From contig BAYV01000015.1 of the NCBI GenBank assembly GCA_000710935.1, positions 168,801 through 232,800 on the forward strand: a DNA stretch of 64,000 bases, given 5' to 3'. Each line of letters starts with the position of its first letter. Positions within the stretch are counted from its first letter, which is position 1. The notes under the pieces are model-generated. The model saw only the letters and a program-made list of their open reading frames with translations. It was not told the DNA's origin and made no database searches. The DNA comes from Iodidimonas nitroreducens (GTDB lineage Bacteria > Pseudomonadota > Alphaproteobacteria > Sphingomonadales > Rhodothalassiaceae). This document shows positions 28,994 to 37,575 of the stretch, piece by piece. The position numbers and the translations under genes are program-made.

Positions 28994-30394
28994 ATGACCG
29001 ACCAACCACATACGAACGCCACACCGACCGGAATTCTTGACGAATTGAGCGAAATCACCACAAAGCTGGAAATGCAGCCCCGGCTCGACAGCTTTGCCAA
29101 TGGCGGGCGGCTTTCTGATGATCTGGCCCCCATCTGGCCGATCATCGCCCCCCATATCGATGACTATCTGACCGTGTTTTTCGACACGCTTTTGGTGCAT
29201 GAAGAAGCGCGTCAGGCCATCGATACATCACGGCTGCCCAAGATCAAGGCCCGTCAGGTGGAATTCTGGTCGTTCATGTTTACCGGGCGGATGGATCGCC
29301 GCTATGGGCAGGTGATTTCCGAGCGCGGCGCCTATATGCACCGCATTGGTTTGGGGCCGCGTTTTTATCTGCCCGCTTATGCCACCCTTTATGATCAGTT
29401 CATCAAAGCATCGATCGAGGGAATCGAGGATCGCGGCGAGCGCACCCGGGCGATTGTGGCGCTCAACCGGCATAATTTTTTGATGAACGAAATCATGTCA
29501 TCCACCAATCATGAACTGGTGCGCGAAGAAGCCGAAGCGCTTTTAAAGCAGCATGGCACCCGTTTTGAACAGGATGTGGTCAGCGCCCTGAAACAGGTGA
29601 CGGATGCGGCCCAAAGCATGCGCACCAATGCCGTTGATGTGAGTAGCGCCATCGAACAGATGAGCGCCACCAGCGCCACCGTATCGGACGCCGCCGATTC
29701 CAGCGCTGATAATGTGCGCACCGCTGCCGCTGCCGCCGAAGAATTATCGGCATCGGTCAATGCCATGAATGAGCATGTCCAGCGATCCGCTTCGGCCTCT
29801 GGCGAGGCATCCGTGGAGGCAAGCACCGCCCGTTCGGTGATCGATAGTCTGGCGGGCTATGCCAACAAGATCGGCCATGTGGTGAAGCTGATCGATGATA
29901 TTGCCGGCCAAACCAATCTTCTGGCCCTGAATGCCACCATCGAGGCCGCCCGCGCCGGGGAAGCCGGGCGCGGCTTTGCCGTGGTGGCCAATGAGGTGAA
30001 GGCGCTGGCCGGGCAAACCGCGCAGGCGACCAAGGAAATCGCCAGCCAGGTTTCATCGGTGCAATCAGCGACGCGGGAAGCCGTGGATGCCAATCAGCGT
30101 CTGGGCTCGGCGATTGAACGGGTCACCTCGATCTCGGAAGAAATCGGCGCGATGATCAATGAACAGACCCAGGCCATCGAGGAAATCACCCGATCCGTGA
30201 CGGTGGCTTCAGAACGCAGCCAGGATGTTTCGGGCAATATTTCCGAAGTTTCGGATGCGGCGGGCAATATCGGCCATTCAATGGCGGATGTGCGGCAATT
30301 GGCCGAAGATGTGTTCGGCCTCACGGAAACCTTATCGACCAAGATCAATCAATTCCTCACCGCCATCACCAATGACAGCGCGAAACCGGCCTGA
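28994..30394 (+). CDS. Globin-coupled chemoreceptor (HemAT-like, soluble)
   Basis: A 466-residue methyl-accepting chemotaxis protein without any membrane segment. Residues about 15-180 form a protoglobin sensor domain; H116 in [16 protein letters not shown] is the expected proximal haem ligand. A linker leads to the signalling domain, whose hairpin tip is clearly seen: [20 protein letters not shown] followed by [15 protein letters not shown], the contact site for CheA/CheW. It should sense oxygen and steer aerotaxis from the cytoplasm. No che genes are in the window, so it must couple to a distant array. It is a lone gene, convergent with the LysR gene. Confidence 0.92.
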   Translation: MTDQPHTNATPTGILDELSEITTKLEMQPRLDSFANGGRLSDDLAPIWPIIAPHIDDYLTVFFDTLLVHEEARQAIDTSRLPKIKARQVEFWSFMFTGRMDRRYGQVISERGAYMHRIGLGPRFYLPAYATLYDQFIKASIEGIEDRGERTRAIVALNRHNFLMNEIMSSTNHELVREEAEALLKQHGTRFEQDVVSALKQVTDAAQSMRTNAVDVSSAIEQMSATSATVSDAADSSADNVRTAAAAAEELSASVNAMNEHVQRSASASGEASVEASTARSVIDSLAGYANKIGHVVKLIDDIAGQTNLLALNATIEAARAGEAGRGFAVVANEVKALAGQTAQATKEIASQVSSVQSATREAVDANQRLGSAIERVTSISEEIGAMINEQTQAIEEITRSVTVASERSQDVSGNISEVSDAAGNIGHSMADVRQLAEDVFGLTETLSTKINQFLTAITNDSAKPA

Positions 30395-30414
30395 TCCTCT
30401 AAAAATCTTTGCGG

Positions 30415-31323
30415 TCAGCGATTGGACCAGCCCTGCGCCGTGGCAAAGCGATCCGCCAGAAAATCGATGAACCGCCTGACTTTCGTGCTCAAATGGCGAT
30501 TGGGGGGATAAACCGCCTGAACCGGCAGATCTTCCTGCGAATAATGGGCAAGGATTTCCACCAGCCCCTCCTGCTCCAGATCGGGATTCAGTAAAAAACT
30601 GGGGATGGCCACGATCCCCAGATCATGGCGCGCCGCTTCCTTCAGGGCTTCGCCATTATTGGCAAAAAGCGGCCCCGATACCTTGACCGATGCACGCGTG
30701 CCCGCGCGATCATGGAAAATCCACTCATCGGGGCTGTGGCGTCCGCGATAGATCAGGCAATCATGGCTGGTCAGATCCTCGGGCTTTTGAGGGGTGCCAA
30801 AGCGTTCGAGATAACCCGTACCAGCGGCGATTACCATGCGGGCGCTGGCGATTTTGCGGCTGATCAGGCTTGAATCGGCCATCGCCCCGATGCGGATGGC
30901 GATATCATAGCCTTCTTCCACCAGATCGACGAATCGATCATTGAAATCCATATCCACAGTCAGATCAGGATGGCGAAGCAAAAAATCCGGCAAGGCGGGC
31001 GCGATATGCCTGATCCCGAAACTGAGCGCGCTGCTCACCCGCAATGTGCCGCGCGGTTCGGCATTGAGGCTTGAGACCGCCGTATCGGCATCGGCCAGAT
31101 CCTCGATGATCCGCAGCGCCCGATCCCGATAGGCCCGCCCTTCTTCGGTCAGGTTCACCTGCCTTGTGGTGCGATATAAAAGCCGGGCGCCCAGATGATC
31201 TTCCAAAGATGACACCGCTTTCGAGACCGCCGATTTCGACATCCCCAGCTTGCGCGCCGCCTTTGAAAAGCTGCCGCTTTCAGCAATCTTGATAAACACC
31301 CGCAAAGCGGTCAATTGATCCAT
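30415..31323 (-). CDS. LysR-type transcriptional regulator
   Basis: A 302-residue protein. The N-terminal winged helix begins MDQLTALRVFIKIAESGSFS and includes ARKLGMSKSAVSKAVSSLEDHLG, followed by LYRTTRQVNLTEEG. The C-terminal part is a periplasmic-binding-like effector domain, of the branch with RGTLRVSSALSFG and GYDIAIRIGAM. Its effector and targets are unknown. It diverges from the tmRNA gene, so there is no classical divergent protein-coding target. Confidence 0.93.
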   Translation of the reverse strand: MDQLTALRVFIKIAESGSFSKAARKLGMSKSAVSKAVSSLEDHLGARLLYRTTRQVNLTEEGRAYRDRALRIIEDLADADTAVSSLNAEPRGTLRVSSALSFGIRHIAPALPDFLLRHPDLTVDMDFNDRFVDLVEEGYDIAIRIGAMADSSLISRKIASARMVIAAGTGYLERFGTPQKPEDLTSHDCLIYRGRHSPDEWIFHDRAGTRASVKVSGPLFANNGEALKEAARHDLGIVAIPSFLLNPDLEQEGLVEILAHYSQEDLPVQAVYPPNRHLSTKVRRFIDFLADRFATAQGWSNR

Positions 31324-31372
31324 TGCCTGATCTTCCCCTTATCGGCCCATCGATTTTGCCGTCTTTGCCTCT

Positions 31373-31400
31373 TTAACAGAAACCAAAACATGCCTATATA
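31373..31400 (+). promoter_or_regulatory. ssrA promoter
   Basis: TTAACA (31373-31378), a 16-nt spacer and TATATA (31395-31400) form a good sigma-70 promoter. The predicted start near 31407 coincides with the first base of the GTCGG-GCAA-CCGAC hairpin that opens the acceptor piece. Confidence 0.7.
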
Positions 31401-31406
31401 GATCCT

Positions 31407-31790
31407 GTCGGGCAACCGACTATGGCAGTAAACGGTGCGTGAAATAGGCATTATGGACCCGGGGGCGGTACCCGGCGCCTCCACCATCAGGGATCGGCTT
31501 CATGAAATGGCTTTGTGGCCATGAATTGATCAAAAGTACGATCCTTGCTGATGGGGGCGAAATAGGCTCGACATGTGCTGAAAGACGATACTTTCTGCCC
31601 GGAATGGTTCCGCCGTTGATGGGCCATATTCACAAATGCCAATGATAATGAGGCATTTGCTGTTGCAGCGTAACAAAAACCTAGCGGTTTAAGTTACAGA
31701 GCAATCAGCACGGTTTATGGGGTGCGCCGGGTAACAGAAGCATTCCCGCGGTTTGGAGGGCACCGGGCAACAGAAGCCCTCCACTCATTT
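31407..31790 (+). ncRNA. ssrA: tmRNA, circularly permuted two-piece form (alphaproteobacterial)
   Basis: The 3' acceptor half comes first. It has a GNRA-capped hairpin at 31407-31420, then a T-arm stem CCGGG/CCCGG (31459-31463/31471-31475), then the acceptor strand CGCCTCCACCA ending at 31486. A 66-nt spacer to be cut out follows; its ends pair (GGATCG 31491-31496 with CGATCC 31539-31544). The coding half begins at 31553 with GGGGGCG, which pairs with CGCCTCC, and continues GAAATAGGCTCGACATG as in other tmRNAs. The tag frame at 31638-31670 reads ANDNEAFAVAA, then TAA. The region after it carries two related GGGYAACAGAAGC structures. tmRNA with SmpB rescues stalled ribosomes and tags the peptide for proteolysis. 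The ends are approximate. Confidence 0.93.
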
Positions 31791-31791
31791 T
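31755..31791 (+). terminator. Terminal hairpin of ssrA
   Basis: GGAGGGC (31755-31761) pairs with GCCCTCC (31776-31782), with a 14-nt loop, followed shortly by TTTTT. It could be the end structure of the tmRNA coding piece, the transcription terminator, or both. Confidence 0.6.
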
Positions 31792-31816
31792 TGCATCCCC
31801 TCTGTCTCTAACCCCC

Positions 31817-34800
31817 TCATGATTTCTGATCGGGCTCCACGATCACCTCAATCGGTGCCCCCGTTTGCCGCAGCCATTGGGCGGCTTCCTGCACATCCTT
31901 GGCGGTGATCGCGCTATAATCGGCTGTCACGGTGCGATAGCGATCAAGGCGATCGGGGGCATGGCTCAACCCTTCCAAAACCCCGAAAAGCCAGCCTTCA
32001 TTACTATCGCGCCAGCGGCTCAATTGTTCCACCACGGGCAATCGTGCCCGATCCAGCAGATCATCACTGATGGGATGATCTGCCGCTTCATCAAGCAAAG
32101 CCTTTAACGCCTTCATCACCGCATCGCTGCGCAGGGCATCGCTATCGGCAAAGAGGCTGATCAAACCACGATAGCCAAGGCTTGACGCAAGCTGCCATGA
32201 GGCCCCGGGCGCATAAGACAGGCCATCCATTTCCCGCACATCCTCCCGCGCCTTGATCGAAAGCACGCTGGTCAGCAGATGCAGGGCCAGGGCCTGTTTC
32301 CTTGGGATTGCATCGCGCACCGGCCAGAACAGCACATTTTGCGATCCCGCGTCCTCGCCCACATAAGTGAACGAAGCGCTGGCACCATTTTCGGCATAGG
32401 TGGGGACGATGGGCAGGCTTTGGGCGGGCTGTACTGCGCGCGCGGGCAAGGCCCCCACGGTGCTTGCCAAAAGCGTTTCCGCTTCCGCCAGCCCAATCGC
32501 CCCCACCAGCGATATTTCCAGAAAATCGCTGAGCAGGAAAGGCTTGATCCGCGCCATGATCGCCTCACGATCCGGGGCCAATGCCTTTTCAAGGCTTTCA
32601 GGCAGGCCGATTTTGCGGCGATCCCCTGCCAGAACAAAGGGCAGGCCATCCACCTGCATCACCGCCTGCGGGCTGGAGCGCAGCCCGGTATAAAGCTGGG
32701 TCACCCCCCGCTCATAAAGGGGCTCGGCTTCGGCGCGAAACGCCAGATCACTGAGCATCGCGGTGGCATAATTCAGGGCCAAGGGTAAATCTTCCACGAT
32801 GGCCGCCCCCAAAATCCTGATGCCCTCAGGATCAATGGACAGGGAAACCGATAGTGATTGATCGGCCATGATCGCCGCCAATGCCTGAAAATCATGCGCG
32901 CCCAAACCGCCCAAAACTGCCAATTGCCGGGTTTTCAGCATCAAACCGGCTTCATCGGGATGATAAAGGGAAAGACCATTCCCCACACGGATCGAAAAGC
33001 GCACAAGATTTTGTTCCAGATCGCTTTCCTTGATCTGGGCCACCACATGATTGGCAAAATGCAGGCGAAAAATCCCGAAATCCGCGATCTCATCCCTATG
33101 GATCACCCTGCCCGGGGGGCCAAAGGATTGATAAGCAAAATCGCTGCGCGCGGCCATTTCCCATGGCGGGGGCCTTTGATCCCCGGCTTCTTCCCATACC
33201 GCCATGATCCCGTCCATAGAATCGGCCGCGTCATGATCCTTTCCCCCGGCATCTTCGGGCGCGCTTTCAGCCAGACGCACAAAAATCAGCGGTTGGCGCA
33301 GCGCCCCATGATCACCAGCGTGAAACAGACCCTGCACCACCATCCTCACATCATCAGTCGTGATGTCATCGGCGACGCGCGCGAAATCCGCCAATTGATC
33401 GCGGGGATGGCGAAACACATAAGACGACGCGACAGACGACAGGATCTGCGACGCCAATGCCCCCGATGACCGGGTATCCGCCCGTTCGGCAGCGGTTTCC
33501 AGCGCTTTTTTCTGGCTGATCCGCATCAGATCAAGCTCGGCTTCGGTGATCCCATAAAGGCGCAGGCGGTCCGCTTCACGCCGAAGTACGGCCAATGCCT
33601 TTTGCCAATCATCGCCCGCCGGGGTGAAACTGAAGCCGAAAAAATAGGCCGCCCTTGGAATATGATCGAAAGAGGCCCCACCCGCGCTGAAGCCCGCATC
33701 CGCACCAAACATCAAATCCTGCACCCGGCGCTGAAAGGCGGCCAGGGCAAAATCCAAAGCAAAAGACTGGCGCAATATCTCGTCCCGGCGATCCGCATCA
33801 TCTGGCTCCACCCGATAGCGCCCGCTATAGGCGATGGATCGGCGCAACAGGGCTGTTCGATCCTGCGCAAAATTGACTGCCACCATGGGCCGCAGCCCGG
33901 GCGCGATATGGCTTGCAGCGCGCGGCGGGGCGGGCAGATCGGCAATGGCCGCTTCATCCGCCATGGGGGCCGCCGGGCCACGGCCCTTGAAATCGGCAAA
34001 ATACTTGATGATAGCGGCTTCCATCCTGTCCACATCCTGATCGCCCACCACCACCAGAATCATTTTTTCCGGCCGATAATGGGCCTGATAAAAAGCCTTC
34101 AGATCAGCGGCATCGATGGTTTCCAAGCTTTCCCTTGTGCCCCCCGGCCATTGTTCGGCGGCTATGCTATCGGGGGCGAGAAAGCGCATGAAAGCGCGCG
34201 AAGCTTTGGCCGCCGTGCTATCGCGGGCGATCAACTCGCTGATCACCACGGCGCGTTCCTGCTCTACATCTTTGGGGGTGATCAGCAGGCCATCGGCAAT
34301 ATCGCGCAGCACGGCCAAAAGGGGCTCTGCCCGCGCAAAATCACTGCCGGGCAGGGTCAGATGATAGGTGGTCGCCTCCAATCCGGTGCTGGCATTGCTA
34401 TCGGCCCCCGATTGCAGACCCATGCGCTCCAATTCGGAAAAAAGGCCCTCATCAGGGTGCCGGCGCGATTTTTGAAAGGCCAGATGTTCCAGAAAATGGG
34501 CAATTCCCCCCTGATCGGGCTGTTCATCCAATGAGCCCACATCCACCCGCAGATAAAAGCTGAGCTGATCACGCGGGGTTTCATTGCGCATCAGGGCATA
34601 GCGCAGGCCATGATCAAGCCGCCCCCAGCGCACCGCCGGATCGGGCTTTAATCCAAAAGGATTAAGCGCATGAGGGAAAGCCGCCTCGGCACCTGAGAAA
34701 GCAGGATCGTCGCTCGCCCTCGCCCCCGGCACAGCAGCGCCACCAAGGGCCGCCACAACAAAAAAAAGAACGAGGAAAAAACAAGAAAAGGGAGCGGCGA

Positions 34801-34834
34801 AAACAGACAGAGGGGGCGATTTTGCCAAAACCAT
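31817..34834 (-). CDS. M16 family zinc metallopeptidase (exported)
   Basis: A 1005-residue pitrilysin-type protease with an N-terminal signal/anchor segment (about 10-40). The inverted zinc motif HxxEH is HFLEH (H113, E116, H117), with the distal glutamate in ERAVVISELIARD. The two-lobed M16 layout is complete: a catalytic M16 core, then a second, inactive M16-like half further on. It probably degrades peptides in the periplasm. It is the only gene between ssrA and sspB and points leftward, convergent with ssrA. Nothing links it to the tagging system beyond location. Confidence 0.9.
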   Translation of the reverse strand: MVLAKSPPLSVFAAPFSCFFLVLFFVVAALGGAAVPGARASDDPAFSGAEAAFPHALNPFGLKPDPAVRWGRLDHGLRYALMRNETPRDQLSFYLRVDVGSLDEQPDQGGIAHFLEHLAFQKSRRHPDEGLFSELERMGLQSGADSNASTGLEATTYHLTLPGSDFARAEPLLAVLRDIADGLLITPKDVEQERAVVISELIARDSTAAKASRAFMRFLAPDSIAAEQWPGGTRESLETIDAADLKAFYQAHYRPEKMILVVVGDQDVDRMEAAIIKYFADFKGRGPAAPMADEAAIADLPAPPRAASHIAPGLRPMVAVNFAQDRTALLRRSIAYSGRYRVEPDDADRRDEILRQSFALDFALAAFQRRVQDLMFGADAGFSAGGASFDHIPRAAYFFGFSFTPAGDDWQKALAVLRREADRLRLYGITEAELDLMRISQKKALETAAERADTRSSGALASQILSSVASSYVFRHPRDQLADFARVADDITTDDVRMVVQGLFHAGDHGALRQPLIFVRLAESAPEDAGGKDHDAADSMDGIMAVWEEAGDQRPPPWEMAARSDFAYQSFGPPGRVIHRDEIADFGIFRLHFANHVVAQIKESDLEQNLVRFSIRVGNGLSLYHPDEAGLMLKTRQLAVLGGLGAHDFQALAAIMADQSLSVSLSIDPEGIRILGAAIVEDLPLALNYATAMLSDLAFRAEAEPLYERGVTQLYTGLRSSPQAVMQVDGLPFVLAGDRRKIGLPESLEKALAPDREAIMARIKPFLLSDFLEISLVGAIGLAEAETLLASTVGALPARAVQPAQSLPIVPTYAENGASASFTYVGEDAGSQNVLFWPVRDAIPRKQALALHLLTSVLSIKAREDVREMDGLSYAPGASWQLASSLGYRGLISLFADSDALRSDAVMKALKALLDEAADHPISDDLLDRARLPVVEQLSRWRDSNEGWLFGVLEGLSHAPDRLDRYRTVTADYSAITAKDVQEAAQWLRQTGAPIEVIVEPDQKS

Positions 34835-35068
34835 GAACGAACTCTCTTATGAAAAAAACGATATAAAAACGGCGGATGATCAATCGCATTGTGGCAAAGT
34901 TGATCGGCAAATCATACCATCAAGCCGACTTTTCCGTGCAACTGTGATAATGCGTCTGGTAAGCTTATGGCTGAAAGATTATAAGGGCCCCGAACACGAT
35001 GTTTTTTGCGAAATGTTGCCATGGGCAGCCGTGAAAAAGACCACAAGACCTCGGAACAAGTTGAAACT
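34835..35068. other. Divergent spacer between the M16 peptidase and sspB genes
   Basis: 234 bp that should hold two divergent promoters. A -10-like GATAAT lies about 120 bp before sspB, but no good -35 box is seen at the right distance. An in-frame upstream extension of sspB (from 35006) runs through its right part. Confidence 0.35.
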
Positions 35069-35710
35069 ATGTCACAATCCCTGTTTAATTACGATGAAAT
35101 GGTTCAAAACGCCCTGCGCGGCGTGGTGCGCGAGATATTGCAGCAGGTCGTTGACCATGGCCTGCCCGGCGCCCATCATTTCTACATCGCCTTTCGCACC
35201 CGCGCCCCCGGAGTGATGATCCCCCGCCATCTGCAGGAACGCTATCCCGATGATATGACCATCGTGGTCCAGCATCGCTTCTGGGGGCTTGAGGTTCATG
35301 ATGATCATTTTGTCATTGGGCTGTCGTTCAATCACAAGCCCGAACGGCTGGAAATTCCTTTTGCTGCGGTGGTTGGCTTTGTCGATCCTTCGGTGCAATT
35401 TGCCCTGCAATTTCAGGATGATCCCATTGGCGAGGATGAAGCCCATGATGATGATGGGGCGGGGGATATGCTCGATTTCCCGGCTTTCGACGCGGTAACA
35501 TCCACCGATAGCGCCGCCAATCACGAAGATGAAGCCGATCCCAAAGCCCCGGGCCGCAAGCCGGGCAAAAGCAGTAAAAGCCCCAAAGCCGCCCCCAATA
35601 AAAACACGGCCAAAAGCAAAAGCGGTGCCAACAAAACAGACGAAACGGGGGGCAAAAGCGGCGGCGAGGATAATGTCGTCACCCTTGATGCTTTTCGCAA
35701 AAAACCCTGA
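35069..35710 (+). CDS. sspB: ClpXP adaptor SspB, alphaproteobacterial type
   Basis: 213 residues from MSQSLFNYDEMVQNALRGVV (35069). An ATG at 35006 would add 21 residues foreign to the family. The folded core resembles Caulobacter SspB-alpha: LRGVVREILQQV, GAHHFYIAFRTRAPGV, YPDDMTIVVQHRFWGLEV and FVDPSVQFALQF. A long Lys/Asp/Ser/Ala-rich flexible tail (about 140-213) ends VVTLDAFRKKP, the kind of C-terminal motif that docks on ClpX. SspB binds the ssrA tag and hands substrates to ClpXP. ssrA lies 3.3 kb to the left. fumC follows 133 bp downstream, an order shared by other alphaproteobacteria. Confidence 0.93.
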   Translation: MSQSLFNYDEMVQNALRGVVREILQQVVDHGLPGAHHFYIAFRTRAPGVMIPRHLQERYPDDMTIVVQHRFWGLEVHDDHFVIGLSFNHKPERLEIPFAAVVGFVDPSVQFALQFQDDPIGEDEAHDDDGAGDMLDFPAFDAVTSTDSAANHEDEADPKAPGRKPGKSSKSPKAAPNKNTAKSKSGANKTDETGGKSGGEDNVVTLDAFRKKP

Positions 35711-35735
35711 TCCCGGTTTCCCTGATCCCGGTTTC
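35706..35735. repeat. Exact 15-bp tandem duplication at the sspB stop codon
   Basis: CCTGATCCCGGTTTC occurs twice without a gap (35706-35720, 35721-35735). The first copy includes the sspB TGA stop. Confidence 0.8.
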
Positions 35736-35843
35736 TTTGCCCAAGACCATGCCAGATGTCGCCTGATTCCGGGCGGCCTGATCGTTTCAAACTCCAGCCT
35801 CTTTCTGTTTTAAAAAACGGCTGAACGAAAAAGGAATGACGCC

Positions 35844-37271
35844 ATGATTGATCCTCTCGCCACTGGCTCCCAAAAATCCGATGCCGTGCGTCTTGAAAGC
35901 GACAGTTTTGGCGAATTGAAAGTGCCCGCCGATAAATATTGGGGGGCACAAACCCAGCGATCCCTGATGAATTTTCCCATTGGTGGCGAAATCATGCCGG
36001 TGCCCCTGATCCGGGCTTTGGGGATCATCAAACAGGCCGCCGCCCGGGCCAATATGGCGCTGGGGATGCTGGAACCAGATATCGGCCAGGCCATTGATCA
36101 GGCGGCGCAGGATGTGATCGATGGCACCCTTGATGATCATTTTCCGCTGGTGGTGTGGCAAACCGGCTCGGGCACCCAAAGCAATATGAACAGCAATGAG
36201 GTGATCTCCAACCGGGCCATCGAAATTCTCGGCGGGGTCATCGGCTCGAAAGATCCGGTGCATCCCAATGATCATTGCAATCGCTCGCAAAGCTCGAACG
36301 ATACCTTCCCCACCGCCATGCATATCGCTGCGGTCGAGGAAATCCACCACCGCCTGATCCCGTCTCTTGAGCATCTGCTGGCCGCGCTCAGCGAAAAATC
36401 CGCGGCTTTCGAGGGGATCATCAAGATCGGCCGCACCCATCTGCAGGATGCCACCCCCCTCACTTTGGGGCAGGAATTTTCCGGCTATGCCCATCAGCTT
36501 AAAAATGCCCTGCGCCGGGCCAAAGATGTGCTGCCTGCCCTTTACCAGCTCGCTCAGGGCGGCACGGCGGTTGGCACCGGCATCAATGCGCATCCCGATT
36601 TTGCCGTGCGCGTGGCGCAGGAAATCGCCCAAAGCACCGGCCTTCCCTTCATCACCGCCGAAAATAAATTTGAAGCTTTGGCCGCCCATGATGCGATCAT
36701 CGAAGCCTCGGGCGCGATGAATGTGATCGCCGCCAGCCTGATGAAGATCGCCAATGATATCCGTTTGCTTGGCTCCGGCCCACGCTGTGGCCTTGGCGAA
36801 TTGAGCCTGCCGGAAAATGAACCCGGCTCATCGATCATGCCGGGCAAGGTGAACCCCACCCAATGCGAAGCCCTGACCATGGTCTGCACGCAGGTGATGG
36901 GCAATCACATGACCATCACCATCGCCGGATCGAATGGCCATATGGAGTTGAATGTTTTCAAGCCGGTGATGATCTATAATCTTTTGCAATCGATCCGCCT
37001 TTTGGCCGATGGGGCGCGGTCCTTCACTGATCGCTGTGCTCAGGGGATCACCGCCAATGAAGATCGCATTGATGCCCTGCTCAATGAATCGCTGATGCTG
37101 GTCACCGCCCTTGCCCCCAGCATTGGCTATGACAAGGCCACCAAAGTGGCGAAAGATGCCCATAAAAACGGCACCACTTTAAAAGAAGCGGCCTTGAAAC
37201 TTGGCTATGTCAGCGCCGAGGAATTCGATCAGGCGGTGCGCCCGGCGGATATGGTTCACCCCAAAGCCTGA
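35844..37271 (+). CDS. fumC: Class II fumarate hydratase
   Basis: A 475-residue enzyme of normal FumC length. The signature loop [17 protein letters not shown] carries the catalytic serine. [17 protein letters not shown] and [21 protein letters not shown] form the substrate site, and [19 protein letters not shown] is the histidine segment. It interconverts fumarate and malate in the TCA cycle without an iron-sulphur cluster. AAAAAGGAATGACGCC before the start gives a usable ribosome site. The small ribbon-helix-helix gene follows after 7 bp. Confidence 0.97.
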   Translation: MIDPLATGSQKSDAVRLESDSFGELKVPADKYWGAQTQRSLMNFPIGGEIMPVPLIRALGIIKQAAARANMALGMLEPDIGQAIDQAAQDVIDGTLDDHFPLVVWQTGSGTQSNMNSNEVISNRAIEILGGVIGSKDPVHPNDHCNRSQSSNDTFPTAMHIAAVEEIHHRLIPSLEHLLAALSEKSAAFEGIIKIGRTHLQDATPLTLGQEFSGYAHQLKNALRRAKDVLPALYQLAQGGTAVGTGINAHPDFAVRVAQEIAQSTGLPFITAENKFEALAAHDAIIEASGAMNVIAASLMKIANDIRLLGSGPRCGLGELSLPENEPGSSIMPGKVNPTQCEALTMVCTQVMGNHMTITIAGSNGHMELNVFKPVMIYNLLQSIRLLADGARSFTDRCAQGITANEDRIDALLNESLMLVTALAPSIGYDKATKVAKDAHKNGTTLKEAALKLGYVSAEEFDQAVRPADMVHPKA

Positions 37272-37278
37272 GCAAAAG

Positions 37279-37575
37279 ATGAATGAGGGCGATGACATCG
37301 GCCCGATCAAGCGCTCGGTGATGATCAGCGGGCATCGGACCAGCATTTCGCTGGAACCTGCCTTCTGGTCGGAACTGAAAAATCTCGCCGCCATCCGTCA
37401 TCAATCGATCAATGGCCTGATCACTGAGATCGATCATCAAAGGCGCGGCAATCTATCCAGCGCCCTGCGCCTGTTCGTGCTGGATCAATTAAAGGCGCGA
37501 GCCCATCAATCCGGGCCAGAGGAAGCAGAGCCGGATGGATCAGGAACAGGGGATGAGGATGCATCGGGGGATTGA
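37279..37575 (+). CDS. Ribbon-helix-helix domain protein
   Basis: 98 residues from MNEGDDIGPIKRSVMISG (37279), 7 bp after the fumC stop. Longer frames overlapping fumC are rejected. The core SVMISGHRTSISLEPAFWSELKNLAA with INGLITEID is a ribbon-helix-helix fold of the type (often called RHH_4) common beside fumC in alphaproteobacteria. A short acidic tail follows. It is presumably a DNA-binding repressor, target unknown. Its last 70 bp overlap the 3' end of the AsmA gene on the other strand. Confidence 0.85.
   Translation: MNEGDDIGPIKRSVMISGHRTSISLEPAFWSELKNLAAIRHQSINGLITEIDHQRRGNLSSALRLFVLDQLKARAHQSGPEEAEPDGSGTGDEDASGD

Noticed and set aside
31324..31816. A tRNA or riboswitch in the LysR-M16 spacer.
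   Set aside because: The CCA-ended fold and the GGGGGCG partner are explained by the permuted tmRNA.
35006..35068. Upstream extension of sspB to the ATG at 35006.
   Set aside because: The extra 21 residues do not resemble SspB, whose known start matches MSQSLFNYDEM at 35069.
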